Shown in pieces: positions 43,922 to 54,008 of a stretch of 64,000 nt of DNA. The translations under genes and the position numbers were made by a program. Position 1 is the first letter of the stretch, and every line of letters starts with the position of its first letter. The DNA lies in NCBI RefSeq assembly GCF_036634195.1, contig NZ_JAZIFY010000001.1, positions 5,528,501-5,592,500 on the forward strand, in the 5' to 3' direction. The notes under the pieces are model-generated. The model ran no database searches. It was not told the DNA's origin and saw only the letters and a program-made list of their open reading frames with translations. The DNA comes from Streptomyces sp. P9-A4 (GTDB lineage Bacteria > Actinomycetota > Actinomycetes > Streptomycetales > Streptomycetaceae).

Positions 43922-45367
43922 ATGACGACCACCCACGCCTTCTGGCTCGCCGGCCGCGAGGCCACCGGCGACGCCACCTTCGACGTCACCAACTCGTACG
44001 ACGGACGTCTGGTCGGCAAGGTCAGCGTGCCCACCGAGGCCCAGGTCGAGGAGGCCGTCGCCGCCGCGCACGCCGTCGTCGACGAGTTCGCCGCGACCCC
44101 GGCGCACGTCCGCGCCGCCGCCCTCGACCATGTGTCGAAGCGGCTCGCCGAGCGCACCGAGGAGATCGCCCTGCTGATCTCCGCCGAGAACGGCAAGCCC
44201 ATCAAGTGGGCCCGCGGCGAGGTCGGCCGCGCCGTCTCCGTCTTCCGTTTCGCCGCCGAGGAGGCCCGCCGCTGGAACGCCGGCGAGGCCCAGCGCCTGG
44301 ACACCGAGGCCGGCGGCGCGGGCCGCCTCGCCCTCACCCGCCGTATCCCGACGGGCGTCGTGCTCGGCATCGCGCCGTTCAACTTCCCGCTGAACCTCAG
44401 CGCCCACAAGGTCGCCCCGGCCATCGCCGTCGGCGCCCCGATCATCCTCAAGCCGGCTCCGTCGACGCCGATCTCCTCCCTGATCCTGGGCGAGATCCTG
44501 GCCGAGACCGACCTGCCGGCCGGCTCCTGGTCGATCCTGACCGTGCCGAACGACCGGATGCCCGCCCTGGTCCAGGACGAGCGCCTCCCGGTCATCTCCT
44601 TCACCGGCTCCGACAAGGTCGGCTACGCCATCCAGCAGTCGGTGCCGCACAAGCACTGCACCCTGGAGCTGGGCGGCAACGCCGCCGCCGTCGTCCTCCC
44701 CGACTGGTCCTCCGAGGAGGACCTGGACTGGGCGGCGAGCCGTATCGCCACCTTCTCCAACTACCAGGGCGGCCAGTCCTGCATCTCCGTGCAGCGCGTG
44801 ATCGCGGACGCCTCGGTCTACGACCGCCTGGTGCCGAAGATCGTCGCCGCCGTCGAGACGCAGGTCACCGGTGACCCGTCCGACGCCGCCACCGATGTCG
44901 GCCCGCTGGTCGACGAGGCCGCCGCGAAGCGCGTCGAGTCCTGGGTGGACGAGGCCGTCGCGGCCGGCGCCAAGCTCCTCTCCGGTGGCAAGCGCGAGGG
45001 CGCGACCTACGCCCCGACCGTCCTCACCGACCTCCCGGCGGACGTCACCCTGGCCCGCGCCGAGGTCTTCGGCCCGGTCCTGACCATCGCGAAGGTGGAC
45101 GGCGAGGCCGAGGCCTTCGCCGCGGTCAACGACTCCGACTTCGGTCTCCAGGCCGGTGTCTTCACCCACGACCTGCAGGCGGCCTTCCGCGCCCACCGCG
45201 TCCTGGAGGTCGGCGGCGTGATCGTCGGCGACGTCCCCTCGTACCGCGCCGACCAGATGCCGTACGGCGGCGCCAAGCGCTCCGGCGTCGGCCGCGAGGG
45301 CGTCAAGTACGCGATGGACGACTACACCTACGAGCGCGTGCTCGTCCTGACGGGCCTCGCCCTGTAA
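43922..45367 (+). CDS. Aldehyde dehydrogenase (NAD(P)-dependent), third copy
   Basis: A 481-residue aldehyde dehydrogenase. The catalytic cysteine is in YQGGQSCISVQR and the glutamate in LELGGNAAAVV; the cofactor region is APFNFPLNLSAHK. The QSC and ISVQR pattern differs from the other two copies and fits lactaldehyde or non-phosphorylating semialdehyde-type enzymes; succinate-semialdehyde would be a natural substrate beside gabT, but this is inferred. A TAACGT -10 candidate lies at 43867-43872. It ends in a good terminator. Confidence 0.88.
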   Translation: MTTTHAFWLAGREATGDATFDVTNSYDGRLVGKVSVPTEAQVEEAVAAAHAVVDEFAATPAHVRAAALDHVSKRLAERTEEIALLISAENGKPIKWARGEVGRAVSVFRFAAEEARRWNAGEAQRLDTEAGGAGRLALTRRIPTGVVLGIAPFNFPLNLSAHKVAPAIAVGAPIILKPAPSTPISSLILGEILAETDLPAGSWSILTVPNDRMPALVQDERLPVISFTGSDKVGYAIQQSVPHKHCTLELGGNAAAVVLPDWSSEEDLDWAASRIATFSNYQGGQSCISVQRVIADASVYDRLVPKIVAAVETQVTGDPSDAATDVGPLVDEAAAKRVESWVDEAVAAGAKLLSGGKREGATYAPTVLTDLPADVTLARAEVFGPVLTIAKVDGEAEAFAAVNDSDFGLQAGVFTHDLQAAFRAHRVLEVGGVIVGDVPSYRADQMPYGGAKRSGVGREGVKYAMDDYTYERVLVLTGLAL

Positions 45368-45389
45368 GGCGTACGCCCCACCGGAGCAG

Positions 45390-45424
45390 GCGGTCCGAGC
45401 CCACTGTGCGGGGGCTCGGGCCGC
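45390..45424 (+). terminator. Rho-independent terminator
   Basis: A 13-bp stem with one G-T pair (45390-45402 with 45412-45424) followed by CTTTTC, 22 bases after the aldehyde dehydrogenase stop. It is one of few in the window with a T-run. Confidence 0.9.
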
Positions 45425-45507
45425 CTTTTCGTCAGGCCGCGGGGGGACCCCCGCCCGGACGCCCGTCCACGTGACGGAACGCCCGTCCGCCCGCCGGGAC
45501 GCGGCGA

Positions 45508-45513
45508 CACAAT
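45508..45513 (+). promoter_or_regulatory. -10 box for a leaderless aroA transcript
   Basis: CACAAT ends 7 bases before the GTG at 45520, which would make the G of GTG the transcription start. No ribosome binding site is present. Confidence 0.45.
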
Positions 45514-45519
45514 GGGCCC

Positions 45520-46758
45520 GTGACCGTCATCGACATCCCCGGCTCCAAGTCCGTCACCGCCCGCGCGCTCTTCCTCGCCGCCGCGGCCGAGGGCACCACC
45601 ACCCTTCTGCGGCCCCTCGTCTCCGACGACACCGAGGGCTTCGCCGAGGGCTTGACCGCCCTCGGCTACAGCGTCCGCCGCACGCCCGAGGCCTGGCACA
45701 TCGAGGGCCGCCCCGCAGGGCCGGGGGCCCCCGACGCCGACGTGTACTGCCGTGACGGCGCCACCACCGCGCGGTTCCTGCCGGCCCTCGTCGCCGCCGG
45801 CCACGGCACCTACCGCTTCGACGCCTCGGCGCAGATGCGACGGCGGCCCCTGGGCCCGCTCACCACCGCCCTGCGCGCCCTCGGCGTCGACCTGCGCCAC
45901 GGCGGCGAGGAGGGGCACCACCCCCTCGACGTCCATGCCCACGGCGTGAAGGGCGGCGCGCTCACCCTCGACGCCGGGCAGTCCTCCCAGTACCTGACGG
46001 CCCTTCTGATGCTGGGCCCGCTCACCGCCGAAGGCCTCGACATCACCGTCACGGACCTCGTCTCGGAGCCGTACGTCGAGATCACCCTCGCCATGATGCG
46101 GAGCTTCGGCGCGGACGTGCGCAGGGAGGGACGCACCTACCGGGTGGCCCCCACCGGTTACCGGGCCAGGACGTACGGGATCGAGCCCGACGCCTCCACC
46201 GCGAGCTACTTCTTCGCCGCCGCCGCCCTCGGACCGGCGGGCCGCTCGGTCACCGTCCCCGGCCTCGGCACCGGCGCCCTCCAGGGCGACCTGGCCTTCG
46301 TCGACGTGCTGCGCCGCATGGGCGCCGACGTGGAGGTCACCGAGACCGCGACGACCGTCCGCTCCACCGGCACCCTGCGCGGACTCACCGTCAACATGCG
46401 GGACATCTCCGACACGATGCCGACCCTCGCCGCGCTCGCGCCCTTCGCCGACGGTCCCGTCCGCATCGAGGACGTCGCCAACACCCGGGTCAAGGAGTGC
46501 GACCGGCTCGACGCCTGCGCGGAGAACCTCCGCCGCCTGGGAATCACCGTCCACACCGGCCCCGACTCGATCGAGATCCACCCCGGCACCCCGACGGGAC
46601 CCGTCGGGATCGCCACCCACGGCGACCACCGGATCGTCATGTCCTTCGCGGTCACGGCGCTGCGCACCCCGGGCATCACCTTCGACGATCCCGGCTGTGT
46701 GAAGAAGACGTTCCCCGATTTCCACCGTGTCTTCGACACGTTCGTCCGGACCCAGTGA
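45520..46758 (+). CDS. aroA: 3-phosphoshikimate 1-carboxyvinyltransferase (EPSP synthase) paralogue
   Basis: A 412-residue EPSP synthase, which joins shikimate-3-phosphate and PEP. It starts almost at the first substrate-binding lysine motif (IPGSKSVTARALFLAAA), with no N-terminal lead, from the GTG at 45520. Other active-site stretches are present: DGATTARFLPA, GQSSQYLTALLM, NTRVKECDRLDACAENL and THGDHRIVMSF. The wording of these motifs differs from the usual Streptomyces housekeeping enzyme, so this is probably a second copy. It sits directly ahead of dxr, which is unusual. Confidence 0.9.
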   Translation: MTVIDIPGSKSVTARALFLAAAAEGTTTLLRPLVSDDTEGFAEGLTALGYSVRRTPEAWHIEGRPAGPGAPDADVYCRDGATTARFLPALVAAGHGTYRFDASAQMRRRPLGPLTTALRALGVDLRHGGEEGHHPLDVHAHGVKGGALTLDAGQSSQYLTALLMLGPLTAEGLDITVTDLVSEPYVEITLAMMRSFGADVRREGRTYRVAPTGYRARTYGIEPDASTASYFFAAAALGPAGRSVTVPGLGTGALQGDLAFVDVLRRMGADVEVTETATTVRSTGTLRGLTVNMRDISDTMPTLAALAPFADGPVRIEDVANTRVKECDRLDACAENLRRLGITVHTGPDSIEIHPGTPTGPVGIATHGDHRIVMSFAVTALRTPGITFDDPGCVKKTFPDFHRVFDTFVRTQ

Positions 46759-46792
46759 AGAGCGCACAGTGTTTGAGGCAAGAATGGGGGGC

Positions 46793-48043
46793 ATGAGCGA
46801 CCGCCCCTCTCCTCTCGCCGACCCCCACATCGCCTTCGATGTCTCCGAAGGACGCCGGGACATCGTCGTCCTCGGCTCGACGGGGTCCATCGGCACCCAG
46901 GCCATCGACCTGGTGCTGCGCAACCCCGACCGCTTCCGGGTCACCGCCCTGGCCGCCTCGGGCGGCCGGGTCGCGCTGCTCGCCGAGCAGGCGCACCGGC
47001 TGAAGGTCGCCACGGTCGCCGTGGCCCGCGAGGAGGTGCTGCCGGAGCTGCGGGACGCGCTGAAGGCGCTGTACGGCTCCGAGCCCCTGCCCGAGCTGCT
47101 CGCGGGGCCGGACGCGGCGACCCGGTTGGCCGCGTCCCCGTGCCACACCGTCCTCAACGGCATCACCGGCTCCATCGGCCTCGCGCCGACCCTCGCCGCC
47201 CTCGAAGCCGGCCGCACCCTCGCCCTCGCCAACAAGGAGTCGCTGATCGTCGGCGGCCCCCTGGTGAAGGCGCTCGCCAAGCCCGGCCAGATCATCCCGG
47301 TCGACTCCGAGCACGCGGCCCTCTTCCAGGCGCTCGCCGCCGGCACCCGCGCCGACGTCCGCAAGCTGGTCGTCACCGCCTCCGGCGGCCCCTTCCGCGG
47401 CCGTACGCGGGCGGAGCTGGCCCATGTCACCCGCGAGGACGCGCTCGCCCACCCGACCTGGGCGATGGGCCCGGTCATCACGGTGAACAGCGCGACCCTG
47501 GTGAACAAGGGCCTTGAGGTCATCGAGGCCCACCTGCTCTACGACATCCCCTTCGACCGCATCGAGGTCGTCGTCCACCCGCAGTCCTACGTCCACTCGA
47601 TGGTCGAGTTCACGGACGGCTCCACGCTCGCCCAGGCCACCCCGCCGGACATGGGCGGCCCGATCGCCATCGGCATCGGCTGGCCCGAGCGGGTCCCGGA
47701 CGCGGCCCCCGCCTTCGACTGGACCAAGGCCTCCACCTGGGAGTTCTTCCCCCTGGACACCGAGGCGTTCCCGTCGGTCGGGCTGGCCCGGCACGTCGGC
47801 GAGCTGGGCGGTACCGCCCCCGCCGTCTTCAACGCGGCGAACGAGGAGTGCGTCGAGGCCTTCCTCGCCGGACGGCTGCCGTTCAACGGGATCATGGACA
47901 CGGTCACGGCGGTCGTCGCGGAGCACGGTGTCCCCGCGGCGGGAACCTCTCTCACCGTCCCGGACGTCCTCGAAGCGGAGACCTGGGCGCGCGCCCGGGC
48001 CCGAGAGCTCGCAGCGAAGGCAACAGCGGAGGCCCGCGCATGA
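46793..48043 (+). CDS. dxr: 1-deoxy-D-xylulose-5-phosphate reductoisomerase
   Basis: A 416-residue MEP-pathway enzyme that converts DXP to MEP. The NADPH loop is [15 protein letters not shown]; the metal and substrate sites are [34 protein letters not shown] and [19 protein letters not shown]. The ATG at 46793 follows AAGAAT by 6 bases and lacks a ribosome binding site, so the mRNA may be leaderless. The stop overlaps the next start (ATGA). It shares a region with ispG, another enzyme of the same pathway. Confidence 0.96.
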   Translation: MSDRPSPLADPHIAFDVSEGRRDIVVLGSTGSIGTQAIDLVLRNPDRFRVTALAASGGRVALLAEQAHRLKVATVAVAREEVLPELRDALKALYGSEPLPELLAGPDAATRLAASPCHTVLNGITGSIGLAPTLAALEAGRTLALANKESLIVGGPLVKALAKPGQIIPVDSEHAALFQALAAGTRADVRKLVVTASGGPFRGRTRAELAHVTREDALAHPTWAMGPVITVNSATLVNKGLEVIEAHLLYDIPFDRIEVVVHPQSYVHSMVEFTDGSTLAQATPPDMGGPIAIGIGWPERVPDAAPAFDWTKASTWEFFPLDTEAFPSVGLARHVGELGGTAPAVFNAANEECVEAFLAGRLPFNGIMDTVTAVVAEHGVPAAGTSLTVPDVLEAETWARARARELAAKATAEARA

Positions 48044-49347
48044 CCGAAATGCTCCTGTACGGCCTGGGCATCGTGCTGTTCGCGCTGGGCCTGCTGATCT
48101 CCATCGCCTGGCACGAGCTGGGCCACCTCTCCACGGCCAAGCTCTTCGGCATCCGTGTGCCGCAGTACATGGTCGGCTTCGGCCCCACCATCTGGTCGAA
48201 GAAGCGCGGCGACACCGAGTACGGCATCAAGGCCATCCCGGCCGGCGGCTACATCCGCATGATCGGCATGTTCCCGCCCGGCGAGGACGGCAAGATCGAG
48301 GCCCGCTCCACCTCGCCCTGGCGCTCGATGATCGAGGACGCCAGGGAGGCCTCGTACGAGGAGCTCCAGGAGGGCGACGAGAGCCGCCTCTTCTACACGC
48401 GCAAGCCGTGGAAGCGCGTGATCGTCATGTTCGCCGGACCGTTCATGAACCTGGTCCTGGCGGCGGCGCTGTTCTTCGGCTCGATGATGACGCTGGGCAT
48501 CGAGGGCCAGACGACCCAGGTCGCCGGCGTCCAGAAGTGCGTCATCAAGCAGAGCGAGAAGCGCGAGAAGTGCCAGGCGGGCGACCCCGTCTCGCCGGCG
48601 TTCCGGGCCGGCCTGAAGGACGGCGACAAGATCGTCGCGTTCAACGGGACGCCGGTCGCGGACTGGGACACCCTCTCGGACCGCATCCGCGACACCGTCG
48701 GCCCCGCGACGGTCACCGTCGAGCGGGCCGGTCAGCGCGTCGACCTGCACCCCACCCTGGTGTCGAACAAGGTCCCGAAGAAGGACGCGGACGGCCGGGT
48801 CGTCCAGCCGGTGACGTACATCGACGCCGGATACCTCGGCTTCGCCTCCAAGACCGAGGTCGCGCCCCTCACCTTCGGTGAGACCACCGACCGCATGGGC
48901 GAGCTGATGCAGAACGGCGTCCACTCGGTCATCGCCCTCCCGGGCAAGATCCCCGGCCTGTGGGACGCCACCTTCGGCAACGGCGAGCGCGCCGACGACT
49001 CGCCCGTCGGCGTCGTCGGCGCCGCCCGGATCACCGGCGAACTCATGAACATCGAGGCCCCGCCGACGACGATCCTCGTGATGTTCATGAACCTGCTCGT
49101 GTACTTCAACGTGTCGCTGTTCCTGTTCAACATGCTCCCGCTGCTGCCGCTCGACGGCGGCCACATCGCGGGCGCCCTGTGGGAGTCCGTGCGCCGCCAC
49201 ACGGCCCGGCTCTTCAAGCGCCCCGACCCCGGTCCCTTCGACGTGGCGAAGCTGATGCCCGCCGCGTACGTGGTGGCCGGCGTGTTCGTCTGCTTCACGC
49301 TGCTCGTCCTCGCCGCGGACCTCGTCAACCCGGTGAGGATCACGTAG
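48040..49347 (+). CDS. Site-2 (RIP) zinc metalloprotease, RseP family
   Basis: A 435-residue intramembrane protease. The zinc site HELGH is in the first membrane segment ([17 protein letters not shown]) and the third ligand in the LDG motif ([16 protein letters not shown]) near the C-terminus. A PDZ domain lies between (about 170-290, including [19 protein letters not shown]). It should cleave membrane proteins such as anti-sigma factors. The ATG at 48040 overlaps the dxr stop by 4 bases. Confidence 0.95.
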   Translation: MTEMLLYGLGIVLFALGLLISIAWHELGHLSTAKLFGIRVPQYMVGFGPTIWSKKRGDTEYGIKAIPAGGYIRMIGMFPPGEDGKIEARSTSPWRSMIEDAREASYEELQEGDESRLFYTRKPWKRVIVMFAGPFMNLVLAAALFFGSMMTLGIEGQTTQVAGVQKCVIKQSEKREKCQAGDPVSPAFRAGLKDGDKIVAFNGTPVADWDTLSDRIRDTVGPATVTVERAGQRVDLHPTLVSNKVPKKDADGRVVQPVTYIDAGYLGFASKTEVAPLTFGETTDRMGELMQNGVHSVIALPGKIPGLWDATFGNGERADDSPVGVVGAARITGELMNIEAPPTTILVMFMNLLVYFNVSLFLFNMLPLLPLDGGHIAGALWESVRRHTARLFKRPDPGPFDVAKLMPAAYVVAGVFVCFTLLVLAADLVNPVRIT

Positions 49348-49428
49348 CCCGCAGGGGGGCCGCACCCGGTGGTGTCCGGCCCCCCGCCCCCGGGGCGGTA
49401 ACCTCGGAGACCTGAGCCCGCCGACGCA

Positions 49429-49442
49429 CAACCTTGAGGTTG
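49429..49442. repeat. Short palindrome in the ispG leader
   Basis: CAACCTTGAGGTTG is a perfect 6-bp inverted repeat with a 2-base centre, 8 bases before the ispG ATG. It could cover the start region or be a protein site. A TAACCT -10 candidate lies at 49399-49404. Confidence 0.35.
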
Positions 49443-49450
49443 CACAGAAG

Positions 49451-50608
49451 ATGACCGCGATTTCGCTCGGTATCCCGACCGTCCCGACCCGGCTCGCCGA
49501 GCGGCGCAAGAGCCGCCAGATCCAGGTCGGCAGCGTGGCCGTCGGCGGTGACGCTCCCGTCTCCGTGCAGTCGATGACCACCACCCGCACCTCCGACATC
49601 GGCGCCACCCTCCAGCAGATCGCCGAGCTGACCGCCTCCGGCTGCCAGATCGTGCGCGTGGCCTGCCCGACCCAGGACGACGCCGACGCCCTGGCGACGA
49701 TCGCCCGGAAGTCACAGATCCCGGTCATCGCCGACATCCACTTCCAGCCGAAGTACGTGTTCGCGGCGATCGACGCGGGCTGCGCGGCCGTCCGCGTCAA
49801 CCCGGGCAACATCAAGCAGTTCGACGACAAGGTCAAGGAGATCGCCAAGGCGGCCTCCGACGCCGGCACCCCGATCCGCATCGGCGTCAACGCCGGTTCG
49901 CTCGACGCCCGTCTGCTGAAGAAGTACGGCAAGGCCACCCCCGAGGCGCTCGTCGAGTCCGCCCTCTGGGAGGCCTCCCTCTTCGAGGAGCACGGCTTCC
50001 GCGACATCAAGATCTCGGTCAAGCACAACGACCCGGTCGTCATGGTCGAGGCGTACCGCCAGCTCGCCGCCCAGAGCGACTACCCGCTGCACCTCGGCGT
50101 CACCGAGGCGGGCCCCGCCTTCCAGGGCACCATCAAGTCCGCCGTCGCCTTCGGCGCGCTGCTCTCCCAGGGCATCGGCGACACCATCCGCGTCTCGCTC
50201 TCCGCCCCTCCGGCCGAGGAGATCAAGGTCGGCATCCAGATCCTGGAGTCGCTGAACCTGCGCCAGCGCCGCCTGGAGATCGTCTCCTGCCCGTCCTGCG
50301 GCCGCGCCCAGGTCGACGTCTACAAGCTCGCGGAGGAGGTCACCGCCGGCCTCGACGGCATGACCGTCCCGCTGCGCGTGGCCGTCATGGGCTGCGTCGT
50401 GAACGGCCCCGGCGAGGCCCGCGAGGCCGACCTCGGCGTCGCCTCCGGCAACGGCAAGGGCCAGATCTTCGTCAAGGGCGAGGTCATCAAGACCGTTCCC
50501 GAGTCGAAGATCGTCGAGACCCTGATCGAAGAGGCGCTGAAGATCGCCGAGCAGATGGAGAAGGACGGCGTCGCCAGCGGCGAACCGTCCGTCGCCGTCG
50601 CCGGCTGA
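49451..50608 (+). CDS. ispG: 4-hydroxy-3-methylbut-2-en-1-yl diphosphate synthase (flavodoxin)
   Basis: A 385-residue 4Fe-4S enzyme of the MEP pathway that makes HMBPP from MEcPP. The cluster ligands are in [13 protein letters not shown] (two Cys) and [18 protein letters not shown] (third Cys); the TIM-barrel part includes [14 protein letters not shown] and [15 protein letters not shown]. The ATG at 49451 is preceded by AGAAG. It is separated from the protease by 103 bases with its own hairpin and palindrome, so it may have its own promoter. A terminator follows. Confidence 0.96.
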   Translation: MTAISLGIPTVPTRLAERRKSRQIQVGSVAVGGDAPVSVQSMTTTRTSDIGATLQQIAELTASGCQIVRVACPTQDDADALATIARKSQIPVIADIHFQPKYVFAAIDAGCAAVRVNPGNIKQFDDKVKEIAKAASDAGTPIRIGVNAGSLDARLLKKYGKATPEALVESALWEASLFEEHGFRDIKISVKHNDPVVMVEAYRQLAAQSDYPLHLGVTEAGPAFQGTIKSAVAFGALLSQGIGDTIRVSLSAPPAEEIKVGIQILESLNLRQRRLEIVSCPSCGRAQVDVYKLAEEVTAGLDGMTVPLRVAVMGCVVNGPGEAREADLGVASGNGKGQIFVKGEVIKTVPESKIVETLIEEALKIAEQMEKDGVASGEPSVAVAG

Positions 50609-50626
50609 CCGCCCGCCCCGCACGCC

Positions 50627-50661
50627 GAAGCCCCTCCCGCCCCACCGGGCGGAGGGGCTTC
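50627..50661 (+). terminator. Terminator after ispG
   Basis: GAAGCCCCTCC(C)GCC pairs with GGCGGAGGGGCTTC, giving a 14-bp stem with one bulged base, 18 bases after the ispG stop. Confidence 0.85.
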
Positions 50662-50671
50662 GTCCGCGTGG

Positions 50672-50713
50672 AGGGCCCCGCCACAGGCGGGAAGGGCCCC
50701 GCCACAGGCGGGA
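50672..50713 (+). repeat. 21-bp perfect tandem repeat next to a -10 box
   Basis: A 21-base unit (AGGGCCCCGCCACAGGCGGGA) occurs twice without spacer, at 50672-50692 and 50693-50713. Each unit contains a CCGCC-ACA-GGCGG palindrome. The second copy ends 4 bases before the TAAAGT -10, so the repeats fill the -35 area. Confidence 0.8.
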
Positions 50714-50717
50714 AGGG

Positions 50718-50723
50718 TAAAGT
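50718..50723 (+). promoter_or_regulatory. -10 box of the GNAT gene
   Basis: TAAAGT lies about 37 bases before the GTG at 50760 and directly behind the tandem repeats, which replace a normal -35. Confidence 0.5.
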
Positions 50724-50759
50724 GCGGAGACCAGCAGAACCGCACGGTGAGGCCCCCTC

Positions 50760-51605
50760 GTGTTGACACAACCCGCCACCCGGGTCCTCGAACCCGCCGA
50801 CCTCGGCGCCGCACTCGCCGTCCTGGAGAGCGCCCCCGTCGAGAACGCCTTCGTCACCGCCCGCGTCCAGATCGCCGGACTCGACCCCTGGCGCCTCGGC
50901 GGCGAGATGTGGGGCTGGTACAGCGAGGGCCGGCTGCGTTCCCTCTGCTACGCGGGCGCCAACCTCGTACCCCTCTGCGCCACCCCCGAGGCCGTCCGCG
51001 CCTTCGCCGACCGGGCCCGCAGGATCGGCCGCCGCTGCTCCTCGATCGTCGGCCCCGTCGAGCCCACCGCCGAGCTGTGGCGGCTCCTCGAACCCAGCTG
51101 GGGACCCGCCCGCGACGTCCGCGCCCGCCAGCCGCTGATGGTCGCGGAGGAGCCCTCCGTCACCGTCGCCCCCGACCCGCTGGTCCGCCGGGTCCGCAAG
51201 GACGAGATGGACGTGATCATGCCCGCCTGCGTGGCCATGTTCACCGAGGAGGTCGGCATCTCCCCGCTCGCCAACGACGGTGGCCTGCTCTACCAGGCCA
51301 GGGTCGCCGAACTCGTCGGCTCGGGCCGCTCCTTCGCCCGCGTCGAGGACGGCAGGGTCGTCTTCAAGGCCGAGATCGGCGCGGCGACCCGCCAGGCCTG
51401 CCAGATCCAGGGCGTCTGGGTGGCCCCCGAGCACCGCGGCAGGGGCCTGTCCGAGTCGGGCATGGCCGCCGTCCTCCAGTACGCCCTGGCCGACGTCGCC
51501 CCCGTGGTCAGCCTGTACGTGAACGACTACAACACCCCCGCGCGGGCCGCGTACCGCCGTGTCGGCTTCCGCGAGACCGGTGCCTTCATGAGCGTGCTGT
51601 TCTGA
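50760..51605 (+). CDS. GNAT family N-acetyltransferase with DUF4081 N-terminus
   Basis: A 281-residue protein. The N-terminal half (about 10-130, APVENAFVTARVQIAGLDPW) matches the DUF4081 domain found before GNAT domains in actinobacteria. The C-terminal GNAT domain has the acetyl-CoA loop IQGVWVAPEHRGRGLSESGM and the YVNDYNTPARAAYRRVGF end. The substrate is unknown. It starts at a GTG at 50760. The promoter is overlapped by a tandem repeat. Confidence 0.9.
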   Translation: MLTQPATRVLEPADLGAALAVLESAPVENAFVTARVQIAGLDPWRLGGEMWGWYSEGRLRSLCYAGANLVPLCATPEAVRAFADRARRIGRRCSSIVGPVEPTAELWRLLEPSWGPARDVRARQPLMVAEEPSVTVAPDPLVRRVRKDEMDVIMPACVAMFTEEVGISPLANDGGLLYQARVAELVGSGRSFARVEDGRVVFKAEIGAATRQACQIQGVWVAPEHRGRGLSESGMAAVLQYALADVAPVVSLYVNDYNTPARAAYRRVGFRETGAFMSVLF

Positions 51606-51620
51606 GGCCCCGGCCGCTTG

Positions 51621-51626
51621 TAGGGT
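51621..51626 (+). promoter_or_regulatory. -10 box for a leaderless GNAT transcript
   Basis: TAGGGT ends 7 bases before the ATG at 51634, 16 bases after the previous stop. No ribosome binding site is visible. Confidence 0.4.
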
Positions 51627-51633
51627 GCGCCGC

Positions 51634-52179
51634 ATGGATGCCGCAGAGGTCATGATCGGGCCGGTCAATCTCGCCGCCCGGGTGGACGAGGCCCTCGCCG
51701 TGCAGGCGCTCGCCTTCGGCCTGGACCAGGACGAGATCGCCGTACGCCGCCACATCGTGCTGCGTCACCTGCTGAGCCCCGGCGCCCGCGCCTACGGGGC
51801 CACCACCCCCGACGGGGCCCTCGTCGGCTTCGTCTACGGGATGCCCAACGACCGCACCCACTGGTGGTCCACCGTCGTCGAGGGGTACCTCCGCGTCACC
51901 GGCACCGCCGACTGGCTCGACGACTCCTTCGTCATCACCGAACTCCACGTCCACCCGGCCCACCAGGGGCGCGGGGTGGGCCGCGAGCTGATCACCACCA
52001 TCACCGACGGTGCCGCCGAGCCGCGCTCGATCCTCTCCGCGATCGACACCGACAGCCCGGCCCGCGGCCTCTACCGATCCCTCGGCTACACCGACCTCGC
52101 CCGCCAGGTGCACTTCCCGAGCGCCGCCCGCCCGTACGCCGTGATGGGCGCTCCGCTGCCGCTCAGGCGCCGGAACTGA
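51634..52179 (+). CDS. GNAT family N-acetyltransferase
   Basis: A 181-residue acetyltransferase. The acetyl-CoA pyrophosphate loop is [20 protein letters not shown] and the end has [22 protein letters not shown] use the ATG at 51634; a GTG at 51625 is 9 bases upstream. The substrate is unknown. It lies close behind another GNAT gene and before proS, a common Streptomyces arrangement. Confidence 0.9.
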   Translation: MDAAEVMIGPVNLAARVDEALAVQALAFGLDQDEIAVRRHIVLRHLLSPGARAYGATTPDGALVGFVYGMPNDRTHWWSTVVEGYLRVTGTADWLDDSFVITELHVHPAHQGRGVGRELITTITDGAAEPRSILSAIDTDSPARGLYRSLGYTDLARQVHFPSAARPYAVMGAPLPLRRRN

Positions 52180-52247
52180 TTTCTCCGAGGCGGGGCGGCC
52201 CGGCTAATCTCGGGGCATCATCCTTACCCGGCAGGAGTACGAGAACC

Positions 52248-53948
52248 ATGGCCAACGCACCGGTCCAGCGCATGTCCCAGTTGATGGCGAAGACGCTGCG
52301 CGACGACCCGGCGGACGCCGAGGTCCTCAGTCACAAGCTCCTCGTCCGCGCCGGCTACGTCCGCCGCACCGCCGCCGGCATCTGGAGCTGGCTGCCCCTC
52401 GGCAAGAAGGTCCTCGCCAACGTCGAGCGCATCGTCCGTGAGGAGATGGACGCCATCGGCGCCCAGGAGGTCTCCCTGCCCGCGCTGCTGCCCCGCGAGC
52501 CCTACGAGGCCACGGGCCGCTGGGACGAGTACGGCGCCGAGCTGTTCCGCCTCCAGGACCGCAAGGGCGGCGACTACCTCCTCGGTCCCACGCACGAGGA
52601 GATCTTCACCCTCCTGGTCAAGGACCAGTGCTCGTCCTACAAGGACCTGCCGGTCATCCTGTACCAGATCCAGACCAAGTTCCGCGACGAGGCCCGCCCC
52701 CGCGCCGGCATCCTGCGCGGCCGTGAGTTCCTGATGAAGGACTCGTACTCCTTCGACACGGAGGACGAGGGCCTGGCCAAGTCGTACGCCCTGCACCGCC
52801 AGGCCTACCAGCGGGTCTTCGAGCGCCTCGGCCTCGACTACCGCATCGTCGCCGCCACCGCCGGCGCCATGGGCGGCTCCAAGTCCGAGGAGTTCCTCGC
52901 CCCGGCCGAGGCCGGCGAGGACACCTTCGCCGACTGCCCGAACTGCGACTTCGCGGCCAACACCGAGGCGATCTCCTACGAGCTGCAGCCGGTCGACGGC
53001 TCCGCCGTGCCCGCCGCCGAGGAGATCCCCACCCCCGACACCCCCACCATCGAGACCCTCGCGGCCTCGCTCGGTGTGGCCGCTTCGGACACCCTCAAGA
53101 ACCTGCTGGTCAAGGTCGACGGCGAGATCGTCGCCGTGGGCGTGCCCGGCGACCGCGAGGTCGACCTGGGCAAGGTCGAGGAGCACTTCGCCCCGGCCAC
53201 CGTCGAGATGGTCACCGAGGCCGACTTCGCCGGGCGCGCGGACCTGGTGCGCGGCTACGTCGGCCCGCAGGGCCTGGAGAAGGTGAAGTACATCGCCGAC
53301 CCCCGCGTGGCCCCCGGCACCTCCTGGATCACGGGCGCCAACAAGGAGGGCACGCACGCGAAGAACGTCGTCGCGGGCCGTGACTTCGAGGTCGACGAGT
53401 ACGTCGACGTCGTCGTGGTGCAGGAGGGCGACCCCTGCCCCAAGTGCGGCACCGGTCTGAAGCTGGACCGCGCGATCGAGATCGGCCACATCTTCCAGCT
53501 GGGCCGCAAGTACGCCGACGCCCTCAAGCTCGACGTCCTCGGCCAGAACGGCAAGCCGGTCCGCGTGACCATGGGCTCGTACGGCATCGGCGTCTCCCGC
53601 GCCGTCGCCGCCCTCGCCGAGCAGACGGCCGACGAGAAGGGCCTGTGCTGGTCCGCCGAGGTCGCCCCCGCCGACGTGCACGTCGTCGCCGCCGGCAAGG
53701 CCCTCCAGACCGAGCTGGCCCTCGAGGTCTCCGACAAGCTGTCCGCGGCCGGGCTCCGTGTCCTGGTCGACGACCGCGCGGGCGTCTCCCCGGGCGTCAA
53801 GTTCACCGACGCGGAGCTGATGGGCGTCCCGAAGATCCTGGTCGCGGGCCGCCGCTCCGGCGAGGGCGTCGTGGAGCTGAAGGACCGCCGCACGGGCGAG
53901 CGCGAGGAGCTGACGGTCGACGAGGCCATCGCGCGTCTGACCGCCTGA
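52248..53948 (+). CDS. proS: Prolyl-tRNA synthetase
   Basis: A 566-residue class II synthetase of the bacterial type, with the editing insertion. It begins [15 protein letters not shown]. Motif 1 to 3 regions are visible ([54 protein letters not shown]). The editing domain spans about 225-380, and a C-terminal anticodon-binding domain follows. The ATG at 52248 is preceded by GCAGGAG. Confidence 0.96.
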   Translation: MANAPVQRMSQLMAKTLRDDPADAEVLSHKLLVRAGYVRRTAAGIWSWLPLGKKVLANVERIVREEMDAIGAQEVSLPALLPREPYEATGRWDEYGAELFRLQDRKGGDYLLGPTHEEIFTLLVKDQCSSYKDLPVILYQIQTKFRDEARPRAGILRGREFLMKDSYSFDTEDEGLAKSYALHRQAYQRVFERLGLDYRIVAATAGAMGGSKSEEFLAPAEAGEDTFADCPNCDFAANTEAISYELQPVDGSAVPAAEEIPTPDTPTIETLAASLGVAASDTLKNLLVKVDGEIVAVGVPGDREVDLGKVEEHFAPATVEMVTEADFAGRADLVRGYVGPQGLEKVKYIADPRVAPGTSWITGANKEGTHAKNVVAGRDFEVDEYVDVVVVQEGDPCPKCGTGLKLDRAIEIGHIFQLGRKYADALKLDVLGQNGKPVRVTMGSYGIGVSRAVAALAEQTADEKGLCWSAEVAPADVHVVAAGKALQTELALEVSDKLSAAGLRVLVDDRAGVSPGVKFTDAELMGVPKILVAGRRSGEGVVELKDRRTGEREELTVDEAIARLTA

Positions 53949-53965
53949 CGGCCGGAGGCATGAGG

Positions 53966-53996
53966 AAGGGGCGGGGGCCCGAGGCCCCCGCCCCTT
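53966..53996. terminator. Bidirectional terminator after proS
   Basis: AAGGGGCGGGGGCC pairs perfectly with GGCCCCCGCCCCTT around a 3-base loop, between the convergent stops at 53948 and 54009. Confidence 0.9.
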
Positions 53997-54008
53997 CTGT
54001 CGTGGGCC

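Noticed and set aside
45328..47523. A 731-residue minus-strand frame across aroA and dxr
   Set aside because: Shadow of real genes with clear motifs on the plus strand.
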